Numbered from the stretch's first letter, positions 34,182 to 43,187 are shown. The stretch: 64,000 nucleotides of DNA from Salinispora fenicalii (GCF_000514815.1 NZ_KI911471.1:1-64000), one strand, 5' to 3'. A program made the numbers and translations. The notes: generated by a model not told the origin, from the sequence alone.

Positions 34182-34187
34182 AGTGTA
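34182..34187 (-). promoter_or_regulatory. -10 hexamer of a likely leaderless promoter
   Basis: TACACT on the minus strand, seven bases before the rpe GTG. No clear -35. Confidence 0.45.
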
Positions 34188-34298
34188 CGAACGCAGCCGC
34201 CCGTCGCTACGGCACGGCACCACCCCGGCACCCAGGCGCACTCCACGGCTATCGGGAAAACGATGGGCATTACCGACGAGGGACGCCGGGCACGCCGT

Positions 34299-34329
34299 CG
34301 CTCCACAGAGGTATTCGCTCCACAGAGGT
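34299..34329. repeat. 14-bp direct repeat between rpe and lipoprotein gene
   Basis: CGCTCCACAGAGGT occurs at 34299-34312 and again at 34316-34329, a 17-bp period. It lies in the 293-base divergent intergenic region. Role unknown; a regulator site is possible. Confidence 0.5.
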
Positions 34330-34467
34330 CGTGGACGAGCTGGCCGGCGGCCGAGCGACGGCCCCGACGTCGATGGCCCACCGGAACCGGCTTGCCACGT
34401 GCCGTAAGCTGCCGCACCGTGGCATGTTCGACGCCATACCTACCAACCGCACCCGGGGGGTCGCCGG

Positions 34468-35346
34468 ATGAAACGAGTCACGCTAGGCGTCACGCTGGTG
34501 GCGCTGACGCTCGCCGGATGCGCAACTACACCGCCGGGGACCGACGGCGACCTGGTTGACGACTGGGCCCCCATCGCCGCCGCGACGAGTTTTACCCCCG
34601 AATCGGGCACCTGCCATCCCACCGAAACCGAGGTCGGCTACCGCAGCTCGTACACGCCGGTTCCCTGCGACGAGCTGCACGTTCTGGAGACCCTGCACGT
34701 CGGCACGGTGACGGGGGACGACGCGACGGGCTCCCAGCCACCGGAGGCCGGCTCGGCCGGAATGCAAACCGCCTACGCCACCTGTGAGCAGGAGGTGAAC
34801 CAGGCACTGGGCGCCGACTGGCGCAGCGGACGGATTCTCCTCTCCATCATCTGGCCGTCGCCGGCCGGATGGGAAGGGGGCTCCCGCTGGTTCCGCTGCG
34901 ACGTACGCGAGCACAGGAGCCTGGACAATCCGAGCGCGGTGTCCCGCACCGCCAGCCTGGTTGGAGCACTCAAGGGCGACTCCCCGCTTCGGCACGCCTG
35001 CTTCGAGCCGATCTTGAGCGACGACAAGATCGAGGAGATGACAGCGGTGGCGTGCACCGAGAAACACCACGCCGAGTTCGTCGGCCTGTTGACCGCGCCG
35101 GACACCGACTACGCCAAGTTCCAACGCAACGAGGACGAGATCAGCGAGGGCTGTTACAAGCTGATAGCCGAGTACGCCGGGGTGCCCCGCAGCGACGTGG
35201 AGTACCGCACCGGCTACATCTACTACACCCCGCTGGAGGAGGAGTGGCTCACCGGCAACCGCGGGATACAGTGCTATCTCTGGGTCGACGACCGGAACCT
35301 GACCCGGTCGATGAAGGACGCGGGCAAGGCCGGCCTGCCGCTGTAG
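34468..35346 (+). CDS. lipoprotein, septum-formation-like domain
   Basis: A 292-residue predicted lipoprotein: basic start, hydrophobic segment and lipobox LAGC with Cys17 as the likely lipidated residue. The mature part has paired cysteines (GTCHPTETEV...VPCDELH; RHACFEPIL...AVACTEKHHAEFVG; GCYKLIAEY) in the pattern of the actinobacterial Septum_form domain, named for cell-division-linked membrane proteins. The actual role here is unknown. The ATG follows GGGGGG by ~8 bases. It is monocistronic, flanked by rpe (divergent) and rsmB (convergent). Confidence 0.85.
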   Translation: MKRVTLGVTLVALTLAGCATTPPGTDGDLVDDWAPIAAATSFTPESGTCHPTETEVGYRSSYTPVPCDELHVLETLHVGTVTGDDATGSQPPEAGSAGMQTAYATCEQEVNQALGADWRSGRILLSIIWPSPAGWEGGSRWFRCDVREHRSLDNPSAVSRTASLVGALKGDSPLRHACFEPILSDDKIEEMTAVACTEKHHAEFVGLLTAPDTDYAKFQRNEDEISEGCYKLIAEYAGVPRSDVEYRTGYIYYTPLEEEWLTGNRGIQCYLWVDDRNLTRSMKDAGKAGLPL

Positions 35347-35418
35347 TACGGGCCGCTGTTTGCGGGGCCGCTGTCGTGCGGACCGCGTCCGGGACAGTTG
35401 ACGACCCGGGCTGGCCGA

Positions 35419-35463
35419 GCCGGGGTGGCCATTCCGCGCGATGCGCGGCGTGACCACCCCGGC
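35419..35463. terminator. bidirectional hairpin terminator
   Basis: Outer stem GCCGGGGTGG (35419-35428) with CCACCCCGGC (35454-35463) and inner stem CCGCGC / GCGCGG around GAT. It separates the convergent lipoprotein gene and rsmB. Confidence 0.65.
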
Positions 35464-35531
35464 GGCTCAACGGAACGCACCCGACCGAACGGCAGGGAAC
35501 CTGCTCAGCCCCGGCGCAGGCACCGCCAGGG

Positions 35532-37061
35532 TCAACCGCGACGCAGCACCGCCAGGAACATGGCGTCGGTGCCGTGCCGGTGCGGCCACAGCTGCACCGT
35601 CGGCCCGTCGCCGAGCCCCGGCATTCCCGTCGGCAACAGCGGACGGGCGTCAACGAAGTCGACCGGCACCCCCGCACGGCGAGCCGCCTCGGTAACCGTC
35701 ACATGCGTCTCGACGACGTGCGGCGAACACGTCACGTATGCCACCAGGCCACCCGGGCGGACCGCCCGCAGCCCCGCGCTGAGCAGTTCCCGCTGCAACC
35801 GGGTCAACGCCGGCAGATCCGACGGCTGCCGACGCCAGCGCGACTCGGGTCGCCGACGCAGCGAACCCAGACCGGTGCAGGGCGCATCAACCAGTGCCCG
35901 ATCGAAGTGCCCCTCCGCGAGCTTCGGCGTCGCCCCGACAGTGCGACCATCCGTGTTGAGCACGGTCACCGGCAGGTCGTGCGTGGCCTGCCGAACAAGA
36001 CGAGCACGGTGCTCGGACACCTCCACAGCGGTCAGGCGCGCGCCACGCTGGGCAGCGATAGCACCCAGCAGGCCAGACTTGCCGCCCGGCCCGGCGCACA
36101 GGTCGAGCCAGCGACCGTCCGGGCCGTCCAGCGGCGCCACCGTAAGAGCGTCGGCCACGAGCTGAGAGCCCTCATCCTGGACGTGGGCCCGCCCCTCGGT
36201 GAGCGCCGGCAGATCGCCGGGAGCGCCCCCACCCGAGTAGACCGCGTACGGGGAGAAGGCACCCGGGGCACCGCCGACCTCGTCGGCCAAGGCCACCGGA
36301 TCGGCCAACCCCGGACGAGCGCAGAGGTGCACCGGCGGACGCTCGTTGTCCTCGATCAGCAACCGGGTGGTCTCACCGAGGTCGCCGCCGAGCGCCTCGG
36401 CGAACGCCCGCACAATCCACTGCGGATGGCTGTACGCGACGGCCAGGTGCCCGATCGGGTCGGTCTCCAGCGGTGGGGCGAGCCGGGCCACCCAGGCGTC
36501 GACATCCCGGCTGGCGACCTCACGGAGTACCGCGTTGGCGAAGCCGGTCGCCCCCGGCCCGACCGATCGGACCAGGTCAACCGTTGCCGAGACGGCAGCG
36601 TGGACCGGCACCCGGGTGTGGAGCAGTTGGTACGCGCCGAGCCGCAACGCGTCCCGAACCGGCGGGTCGATCCGGGCCACGTCCCGCCCAGCGGCCTCGG
36701 TGAGGATCGCGTCGAGGGTGCCGAGCCGACGCAGCGTCCCATACGTCAGCTCGGTGGCGAAGGCGGCGTCCCGGCCGACCAGACCCGCGTCGCGCAGGAT
36801 CGCCGGGAGCACAAGATTGGCGTACGCGTCGTCCCGGTTGACCGCGGCGACCGCTTGATACGCGGCGTACCGGGGTAGGTCAACGGCGCTCCGGCCGGTG
36901 GGGCGACCGCGCCCGCCACCCGTCGGCCACTGGCCGCCACGGCCCCGCCGCTCCGGGCGGCGCTCGGTGCCGGCGCCGGAGCGACCGCGGCCGGCAGCGG
37001 AAGGACCGGCTCGAAAGCCACCGGACCGGTCGACGTCCCGGCCGTCTACTGGGCCCGTCAT
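35532..37061 (-). CDS. rsmB: RsmB/NOP-family 16S rRNA m5C methyltransferase
   Basis: SAM-dependent enzyme predicted to methylate C967-equivalent of 16S rRNA; 509 residues. A basic, Gly/Arg-rich N-terminal extension (~60 residues) precedes a NusB-like RNA-binding domain (DLPRYAAYQAVAAVNRD...). The catalytic domain follows, with LDLCAGPGGKSGLLG, DAPCTGLGSLRR (motif IV Cys) and YVTCSPHVVETH (motif VI catalytic Cys). The extension is longer than in E. coli but common in actinobacteria. The start overlaps the fmt stop by four bases. Confidence 0.94.
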   Translation of the reverse strand: MTGPVDGRDVDRSGGFRAGPSAAGRGRSGAGTERRPERRGRGGQWPTGGGRGRPTGRSAVDLPRYAAYQAVAAVNRDDAYANLVLPAILRDAGLVGRDAAFATELTYGTLRRLGTLDAILTEAAGRDVARIDPPVRDALRLGAYQLLHTRVPVHAAVSATVDLVRSVGPGATGFANAVLREVASRDVDAWVARLAPPLETDPIGHLAVAYSHPQWIVRAFAEALGGDLGETTRLLIEDNERPPVHLCARPGLADPVALADEVGGAPGAFSPYAVYSGGGAPGDLPALTEGRAHVQDEGSQLVADALTVAPLDGPDGRWLDLCAGPGGKSGLLGAIAAQRGARLTAVEVSEHRARLVRQATHDLPVTVLNTDGRTVGATPKLAEGHFDRALVDAPCTGLGSLRRRPESRWRRQPSDLPALTRLQRELLSAGLRAVRPGGLVAYVTCSPHVVETHVTVTEAARRAGVPVDFVDARPLLPTGMPGLGDGPTVQLWPHRHGTDAMFLAVLRRG

Positions 37062-37984
37062 GCGAGAACCTCCCCAGCGGTCACCCGGACGCCGCGCGCC
37101 CAGTCACTCGCCGGCATGGCCTTCTTGCCCGCCGCCCGGATTTCACCGAGCGCAACGGGGGTGGTGGCGGTGCCGGCAAGCACCCGGGTCTTCTCCACCA
37201 ACAGCTCGCCGGGCTTCAGCTCGGGGCCGTCCACGACGAGGGTGACCGGGCCGAGCTTGACCCGCTCACCGCGGAAGGTCGTCCACGGGCCGGGGGCCGG
37301 GGAGCAGGCACGGACGCGCCGGTCCACCGCGAAGGCGGGGTCCTCCCAGCGCACCCGGGCGTCGGCCACGGTGAGCTTCGGCGCCAGACTCACCCCGTCA
37401 TTCGGTTGCGGCCGCGCCCGTGCGCTCCCCTCCTCGATCGCGTCCAGCACGGCGATCAGCAGCTCGGCGCCGGAGTGCGCCAGCCGCTCCAGCAAATCCC
37501 CCGAGGTGTCGATGGGCCGGACCTCGTCGGTGACGGTGCCGTACACCGGGCCTGTATCCAGACCTTCCTCGAGCTGGAAGACACTGGCACCGGTCAGCTC
37601 GTCGCCGTGCAGCAGAGCGTGCTGCACGGGAGCCGCACCGCGCCAGGCGGGCAGCAGAGAGAAGTGCAGGTTGACCCAGCCATGCCGCGGAATCTCCAGG
37701 GCAGCCGGCGGAACCAGCGCGCCGTAGGCGACGACCGGCACGCAGTCCGGCGCCAGGGTGCGCAGCCGGTCGAGAAACTCCGGCTCCCGCGGCCGGGCCG
37801 GGGTGAGGACTTCGACGCCGTGCTCGTCGGCCCAGGCGCCCACCGGGGAGCGGGACAGGCCACGGCCCCGGCCCGCCGGAGCATCCGGGCGGGTGAGAAC
37901 CGCTACCAGTTCATGCCGGGAGGCGGCCACCGCGGCGAGGGTGGGGACGGCGACGGCCGGCGTACCGGCAAAGATCACGCGCAT
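37058..37984 (-). CDS. fmt: methionyl-tRNA formyltransferase
   Basis: Formylates initiator Met-tRNA; 308 residues. It has MRVIFAGTPAVAVPTL, the active-site segment WVNLHFSLLPAWRGAAPVQ, and the C-terminal OB-like tRNA-binding domain from ~205. It lies between def and rsmB with four-base and seven-base junctions, the usual def-fmt-rsmB operon. Confidence 0.97.
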   Translation of the reverse strand: MRVIFAGTPAVAVPTLAAVAASRHELVAVLTRPDAPAGRGRGLSRSPVGAWADEHGVEVLTPARPREPEFLDRLRTLAPDCVPVVAYGALVPPAALEIPRHGWVNLHFSLLPAWRGAAPVQHALLHGDELTGASVFQLEEGLDTGPVYGTVTDEVRPIDTSGDLLERLAHSGAELLIAVLDAIEEGSARARPQPNDGVSLAPKLTVADARVRWEDPAFAVDRRVRACSPAPGPWTTFRGERVKLGPVTLVVDGPELKPGELLVEKTRVLAGTATTPVALGEIRAAGKKAMPASDWARGVRVTAGEVLA

Positions 37985-37991
37985 CGACCGG

Positions 37992-38552
37992 TCACCGCCC
38001 GAGACCGAATGGGTTGTCAGCGGCGTGCGGGCTGAGCTTCACCGTCGGCGGAGCCGCCGGGTCGTACCACTCAGCCCGGCGGATCTCCTTCATCGCCTCC
38101 TTACGGCCGGCTGGGTCGAGCCGGTCGATGAACAGCACTCCGTCCAGGTGGTCGGTCTCGTGCTGCACGCAGCGGGCCATCAACCCGGTCCCGACGATCT
38201 GCACCGGATCGCCGTACCCGTTGAAGCCCTTGGCGACCACGTTCTGCCGGCGCTTCGTGTCGAAGTAGAGACCCGGCAGGGACAGACAGCCTTCCGGGCC
38301 GTCCTGCTCCTCGGCGTCGGGGAACTCCAACACCGGGTTGACCAAGTGACCGACCACGTCGTCCACGTCGAAGGTGAACACCCGCAGGCCCACACCGAGC
38401 TGCGGCGCAGCCAGACCGGCGCCGCTCTGCTCACGCATCGTGTCGATCAGGTCAGCGACGAGCTTGCGCAGTTCGACATCGAAGTCGACCACCGGGTCGG
38501 CCGGCGTGCGCAGCACCGGGTCGCCGAAGAGGCGGATGGGCTGGACGGTCAC
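37992..38552 (-). CDS. def: peptide deformylase
   Basis: Metalloenzyme removing the N-formyl group from new proteins; 186 residues. All three motifs are present: GAGLAAPQLG (motif 1), EGCLSLPG with the metal Cys (motif 2) and QHETDHLDG with the HExxH-type metal site (motif 3). First gene of def-fmt-rsmB. Confidence 0.97.
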   Translation of the reverse strand: MTVQPIRLFGDPVLRTPADPVVDFDVELRKLVADLIDTMREQSGAGLAAPQLGVGLRVFTFDVDDVVGHLVNPVLEFPDAEEQDGPEGCLSLPGLYFDTKRRQNVVAKGFNGYGDPVQIVGTGLMARCVQHETDHLDGVLFIDRLDPAGRKEAMKEIRRAEWYDPAAPPTVKLSPHAADNPFGLGR

Positions 38553-38599
38553 GCGGATTGGCTCCTTCGTGGGCTTGGCGGCGGGCGTGCCGTACCAGT

Positions 38600-39868
38600 C
38601 TACGGAGTGCCCAGCGCGGCTCCGGCCGGCATACCGTGGTGCTTAGCGGCTACGGCACCGACGGTCACCGGAAGCGTCTCGTAGCCGCGTAGCGTCAGCC
38701 GATTCCGACGGGTGGGCTCGCCGGCCAGCGCGAGCTCGGGCAGCCGTCGCAGCAACAGCGGAAAGGCGACCTGGGCCTCCAGCCGGGCCAGCCCGGCGCC
38801 GAGGCAGTAGTGCGCGCCGGCACCGAAAGACAGCGGAGGCGACTGGGCGCGCCCCGGGTCGAATCGGGCCGGATCAGTAAAGCGCGCCGGGTCGCGGTTC
38901 GCCGCGCCGAGCAGAACCAGCAGCCAACTCCCCGCGGGCAGCTCAACCCCGGCGAGGGGCACCGACTCGCGGACCGTACGGGTGGTCAGCTGCACCGGCG
39001 AGTCATACCGCAGCAGCTCGTCCACGTAGCCGGGAGCGAGCTCGGGCTGATCCCGCAGGGTGGTCGCCGAATCAGGGTGCGTCAGAAGCACGGCCAGACC
39101 GTTGCCGAGCAGGTTCGTGGTGGTCTCGAAGCCCGCGACCAACAGCAACACGAGGTTGGCCAGCAGCTCCTCGCCGGAGAGCCGATCACCGTCGGTGTCG
39201 TGCGCCTGCACCAGGGCGGTGGTCAGGTCGTCGGCCGGGGCCCGGCGGCGCTGGGCGATCAACTCGGTGAAGTAGGCGCGCAGCTCGCTGGCGCCGGCGT
39301 CGGCGATGGCCAGCTCCTGCGGGGTGATCTCCGGCTCCAGGACACCGGTCAGATCACTGGCCCAGCGCCGGAACTGAGCCCAGTCGGCCGCCGGCACCCC
39401 TAGCAGGGCGCAGATCACCGTGACCGGCAGCGGGTAGGCGAAGCTGCTCATGAAGTCCACCGGAGCGCCGCCCCTACCGGCCCGGATCATCTCGTCGACC
39501 AGTTCGTCGGCCTGGGCGGCTACCACCTCGCGTAGGGCGGCGACGCGTCGCGGGGTGAACGCCCCTGCCGCCAGGCGGCGCATTCGGCTGTGGTCCGGCG
39601 GATTGGCGCGAATCATCGACTGGGCGATCGACATCATCGCCGGGCTGTCCTGCCAATGCGGGAAGACGCCGTCGCGCACTTCGCCGTCCATCACCCCAAA
39701 CCGGGGATTTCGCAACACCGTGTCGACCTCGGCGTACCCAGTGATCACGAAGAAGCCGGCCGCCGTCGGAACCACCGGGCCGTGCGCACGCAGCTGCTCG
39801 TACGTGGGATAGGGGTCCAGCCGGCCCGGCGGTGACATCAGCAGTGCGGCTGCCTCGGATGCGTCCAT
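38600..39868 (-). CDS. cytochrome P450, bacterial CYP107-like
   Basis: A 422-residue soluble haem monooxygenase. Seen are ANPPDHSRMRRLAAGAFTPRR (C helix), the oxygen-binding I-helix LVAGFETTTNLLGNGL, the K-helix ExxR in YVDELLRYD, and the haem loop FGAGAHYCLGAGLARLE with the Cys ligand near residue 355. Substrate unknown; the class often acts on polyketides, terpenes or fatty acids. No ferredoxin or biosynthetic gene is adjacent. Its Shine-Dalgarno GGAGGT lies in an inverted repeat just before the ATG. It is 100 bases downstream of the kinase-like gene on the same strand. Confidence 0.93.
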   Translation of the reverse strand: MDASEAAALLMSPPGRLDPYPTYEQLRAHGPVVPTAAGFFVITGYAEVDTVLRNPRFGVMDGEVRDGVFPHWQDSPAMMSIAQSMIRANPPDHSRMRRLAAGAFTPRRVAALREVVAAQADELVDEMIRAGRGGAPVDFMSSFAYPLPVTVICALLGVPAADWAQFRRWASDLTGVLEPEITPQELAIADAGASELRAYFTELIAQRRRAPADDLTTALVQAHDTDGDRLSGEELLANLVLLLVAGFETTTNLLGNGLAVLLTHPDSATTLRDQPELAPGYVDELLRYDSPVQLTTRTVRESVPLAGVELPAGSWLLVLLGAANRDPARFTDPARFDPGRAQSPPLSFGAGAHYCLGAGLARLEAQVAFPLLLRRLPELALAGEPTRRNRLTLRGYETLPVTVGAVAAKHHGMPAGAALGTP

Positions 39869-39869
39869 T

Positions 39870-39899
39870 GGCCACCTCCAATATCAGGGTCAGGTGGCC
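39870..39899 (-). promoter_or_regulatory. inverted repeat covering the P450 ribosome-binding site
   Basis: On the minus strand GGCCACCT (39899-39892) and AGGTGGCC (39877-39870) form an 8-bp perfect inverted repeat with a 14-base centre. The second arm overlaps GGAGGT, the P450 Shine-Dalgarno, and ends one base before the ATG. It may be an RNA hairpin hiding the site or a repressor operator. Confidence 0.5.
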
Positions 39900-39927
39900 C
39901 ATCATGCACGCTCAGTCGGCGAGCCGT

Positions 39928-39946
39928 AACCCCCAGCGCTGGGGTT
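39928..39946. terminator. short palindrome between kinase-like gene and P450
   Basis: AACCCCCAGCGCTGGGGTT: arms AACCCC and GGGGTT with CAGCGCT between, 22 bases past the kinase-like stop. It may be a weak terminator or a protein site. Confidence 0.3.
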
Positions 39947-39968
39947 GCCGGGGACGGCGGCATAGCCG

Positions 39969-40949
39969 TCAGGCGCTGGCGCCTGCTTCCCCAGCCAACA
40001 CTGCACCGCCATCCAACAGAACCGGCTTGGGCAACGGAAGATCGATCCCATGGGCGGCCGACCAGTCGTGGACCATGCTGGGCCGGACCTGCGCGACGAA
40101 GTAGTCGATCGCGCTCATCCCACCGACGACGGGCTCGTCAACCTCGGCGACGAGCCGGGCGGGCACCAGCCGGCACCCGTCCTGCAGCGCGGCGCTGAGT
40201 CGCCGATGTCCGTCCACCACAAAGAAGTGCTCACCCGTGTAGCCGATCCGCAGCGGCTCCAGCGCCTCGTCGCCCGCCGCGGCGACACCGCCGACGGATC
40301 CGTCCCACCGGTCGCGGAGGGCGGCGATGTCCTCGGTCGGGTACACCCGGGCCGGGTCGAGCAGCAACAGCGGCGGAGCTTCCCGCAGCACCTCGGGGCA
40401 GAGCCGCCCTTCGTACGCGGCGATGATCTGCTCAATCACCTCCGCGGCGCCAGCCCGGGTGGTATCGCAGATCAGGTCGTAGTTGCGCAGCTGGGCCTTG
40501 TCCACGCCATAGCGGATGATGAACCGGTTCCGCTCACTCTCGCTGCGCTCCATGAGTCGAGCCTTCGCCTCCTCCAGGGAGGTGTACTGCTCAGCCGGGC
40601 CGGACGGACGCAGCAGCACTCGCCGGGCAGCCTCCCCGGGTTCGGTGATCATGTGCACCTTGAGCGCATCGGTGAAGAAGTGCCAGGCGAGCCGCGAGTC
40701 CATCACCAGGCGCTCGCCGGAGGCCGCGATATCCCGTTGGAGTTGGTCAACATAGCCGTCAACAGCCTGGTCCAGCTCGGCGTGCAGGTTGAGCTGGAGG
40801 GCAGTCATCTGCCGCTCCTGGGCCATCTGCCGGTAGAGATCACCCACGCTGACCCGACGCATGCCGAGACGCTCGGCAATCTCCACGGAGACGGTGCTCT
40901 TGCCACTGCCGAGGTCGCCGTTGAAGACAATCGACTGAGGAACGGTCAC
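39969..40949 (-). CDS. cytidylate-kinase-like NTPase fused to ParB-like domain
   Basis: A 326-residue protein of unknown function. Residues 1 to ~190 are a P-loop kinase resembling the cytidylate-kinase-2 type: GDLGSGKST (11-19), SVGDLYRQMAQERQM, DSRLAWHFF and the lid region LMERSESERNRFIIRYGVD. Residues ~195-300 resemble the ParB/sulfiredoxin fold: LLDPARVYPTEDIAALRDRW then FFVVDGHRRLSAALQDG, with the GHRR box. The order suggests phosphorylation of a small molecule or nucleotide-gated binding, but the substrate is unknown. It may be cotranscribed with the P450. The 256 bases upstream (40950-41205) show no gene. Confidence 0.8.
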   Translation of the reverse strand: MTVPQSIVFNGDLGSGKSTVSVEIAERLGMRRVSVGDLYRQMAQERQMTALQLNLHAELDQAVDGYVDQLQRDIAASGERLVMDSRLAWHFFTDALKVHMITEPGEAARRVLLRPSGPAEQYTSLEEAKARLMERSESERNRFIIRYGVDKAQLRNYDLICDTTRAGAAEVIEQIIAAYEGRLCPEVLREAPPLLLLDPARVYPTEDIAALRDRWDGSVGGVAAAGDEALEPLRIGYTGEHFFVVDGHRRLSAALQDGCRLVPARLVAEVDEPVVGGMSAIDYFVAQVRPSMVHDWSAAHGIDLPLPKPVLLDGGAVLAGEAGASA

Positions 40950-41205
40950 GACTAGTCCACCTATGATTGCGGGCTGTTAACACTCGTCGGCACCGCGCCA
41001 CCCGGCGCGCTCCGTCGCCATCGCCGTCGAACCGACACCGGCTCCAGCTGGGCGCATCGAACGACACGCCGTGACCTGAGCCTTTGTCCGCCCCGACATG
41101 AGGGGCGATGCTATCACCCGAATCCGCCCCCACCCCCACACAGCGTGTACGTCATGCCAACCTCGGTAACTCAGGGTAGTCATCAACCTCTGCTGAGTTG
41201 TCGGG

Positions 41206-43128
41206 TCAGAAGAGGGTCAGCGGATCGACCTGGAGTCGGAGTGGATCGGCAGCCTTACGGGCGGCGCGTACCCCCGCCGCCGCGTGCAGGGCCGCGGCCA
41301 GGGCGGCCGCTCGGGCACGGGGAACCCGGACCAGCATCCGCTCCCGGTCGCCGTCGGCGGGCACCGGCCCCAGCAGCTCGGCCTCCGCAGGTAGCCGGGA
41401 CTCGGCGAGTAGCTCGGCGACGGCGGCCGGCGGCCCGGTGACGCTCGCCATCCGCACCGCCGGCGGAAAGCCGAGCTCCCGACGTTCGGCGAGTTCGCGG
41501 GCCGCAAACCAGCCAGCGTCCCAGCGCAGAAGCGCCTGCACCGGGACGAGCGCACCGTCGGCAACCACCACCACCCGGCCGCCCGCCGACCCGGGACGGG
41601 CCAGGGCGGCGGCAGCGAGCCAACGCCGCAGCGCCTCCTCCCCCGCCCGCAGATCGGCCCGGGTCAGCAGAGCCCACGAGTCCAGCAGCAGCACCGCCCC
41701 ATAACCGCCATCGGCTACCGGCTCGGCACCCGGGGTGGTGATGACCAACCCGGCGCCACCAGGGACGGTCGCGAGGACCTCCTCCCGCCCGGAGGTGCGC
41801 ACCGGCACGCCGGGGAAGGCCCGACCCAGCTCCTCCGCCGTCCGTCGGGCGCCGGTGACCGAGGCGCGTAGCCGCCGTCCCCGGCACTCCGGGCAGGCGT
41901 ACGCGGCGGCGACGCGCGCACACCAGCGACAGACCGGCGCACCCCGCGCCGAGGGCAGCGCAAGTGGCCCGGCACAGTGCGGGCAGCGCGCCGGAGCCCG
42001 ACAGGTGGCGCACGCCACCGCGGGTAGGTAGCCGCGCCGGGGCACCTGGACGAGGACCGGCGCACCGGCGGCGAGGGCATCCCGCGCCACGGTCCAGGCG
42101 AGGCTGGGCAGCCGGGCGGTAGCCGCACCTGGGTCCCGGGCCAGCTGAGGGTCGTCGCCGGTGGGGGCGATCGCCGGCATCCGTGCCCGGACGGTGGCGC
42201 GGGCGGCGGTGACCTCCCGGGCCCACCCGGTCTCCACCAACAGCTGCGCCTCGGCGGTACGGGCATAACCGCCGATCAGGGCAGCGGCGCCCGCCAGCTG
42301 GGCGCGGGTCAGCAACACCTCGCGGGCGTGCGGGTAGGGGGCGCGGGGCTCGGCGTGCAGGTCGTCACCGTCGTCCCAGATGGCGACGAGGCCGAGTCGA
42401 GGCACCGGCGCGAACATGGCGGCCCGGGTGCCGATCACCACCGGCACCTGGCCCCGCCGGGCGGCGAGGAACGCCCGGTAGCGGCGGGCCGGACCGAGCG
42501 CGGCGGTCAGCTGGACGTGCCGGCCGGGGCCGAGCACGGCGGTCAGCGCCGAGTCGAGCCGGTCGAGGTCCCGGGCGTCGGCGACGACCACGACCGCGCT
42601 CCGGCCACCGGCGACGGTCGCCGCGACCGCCTCGGCGTAGCGGGCGGGCCACTCCTCCCCCGGCAGGGCAGACCAGACCGCGCGGGGGGCACGACCATCG
42701 GCGAGGGCCCGCAGGAGGGCTGGGCCGGTCGGGTAGCCCGACCAACCAACCGGGTCGATCGGCCCGGTTCCCGCATCCGGCGCGGCCGGACCGGCCGCGG
42801 GGGGCGGTTGCGGCTCCTTCTCGACCCGGGCGTGCCGGGGCGGAACAGCGAGGCGAAGCACGTCGGCGAGGCTGCCGGCGTACCGGTCGGCGACGGCGCG
42901 GGCCAGGCGGGCGACCTCCGGCGCGAGGGCCGGCTCCGGGGAGACGACCTTCTCCAGGTACGCCAACCGGGGGTGGGCGGATTCGCTCACCCGCTCCAAC
43001 AGCCAGCCATTGACAAGCTGACCGGCGAACCGGACCTTCACCCGAGTGCCGGGGATGGCATCGGCGTCCAGGGCCTCGGGCACCAGGTAGTCGAAGGGCC
43101 GATCGAGATGGGCCAGGGGAACATCCAC
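41206..43128 (-). CDS. priA: PriA-like primosome protein, helicase motifs degenerate
   Basis: A homologue of the replication-restart factor PriA; 640 residues from this start. The DNA-binding N domain (VPLAHLDRPFDYLVPEAL) and the zinc-binding cysteine pairs (ACATCRAPARCPHCAGPL, CRWCARVAAAYACPECRG) are kept. The Walker A lysine loop is gone (ALPGEEWPARYAE where GxTGSGKT is expected) and the DEAH box reads DDGD, so it is unlikely to be an active helicase; this is typical of actinobacterial PriA. The GTG start cuts the first beta strand: in-frame CTG at 43191, overlapping the metK stop as CTGA, would restore VARVCVDVPL and may be the real start. Confidence 0.9.
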   Translation of the reverse strand: MDVPLAHLDRPFDYLVPEALDADAIPGTRVKVRFAGQLVNGWLLERVSESAHPRLAYLEKVVSPEPALAPEVARLARAVADRYAGSLADVLRLAVPPRHARVEKEPQPPPAAGPAAPDAGTGPIDPVGWSGYPTGPALLRALADGRAPRAVWSALPGEEWPARYAEAVAATVAGGRSAVVVVADARDLDRLDSALTAVLGPGRHVQLTAALGPARRYRAFLAARRGQVPVVIGTRAAMFAPVPRLGLVAIWDDGDDLHAEPRAPYPHAREVLLTRAQLAGAAALIGGYARTAEAQLLVETGWAREVTAARATVRARMPAIAPTGDDPQLARDPGAATARLPSLAWTVARDALAAGAPVLVQVPRRGYLPAVACATCRAPARCPHCAGPLALPSARGAPVCRWCARVAAAYACPECRGRRLRASVTGARRTAEELGRAFPGVPVRTSGREEVLATVPGGAGLVITTPGAEPVADGGYGAVLLLDSWALLTRADLRAGEEALRRWLAAAALARPGSAGGRVVVVADGALVPVQALLRWDAGWFAARELAERRELGFPPAVRMASVTGPPAAVAELLAESRLPAEAELLGPVPADGDRERMLVRVPRARAAALAAALHAAAGVRAARKAADPLRLQVDPLTLF

Positions 43129-43187
43129 GCAGACACGAGCGACCGGCGACCCGTTGGCAGGCCGCCGGTCGCTACGCGGGGTATTAC

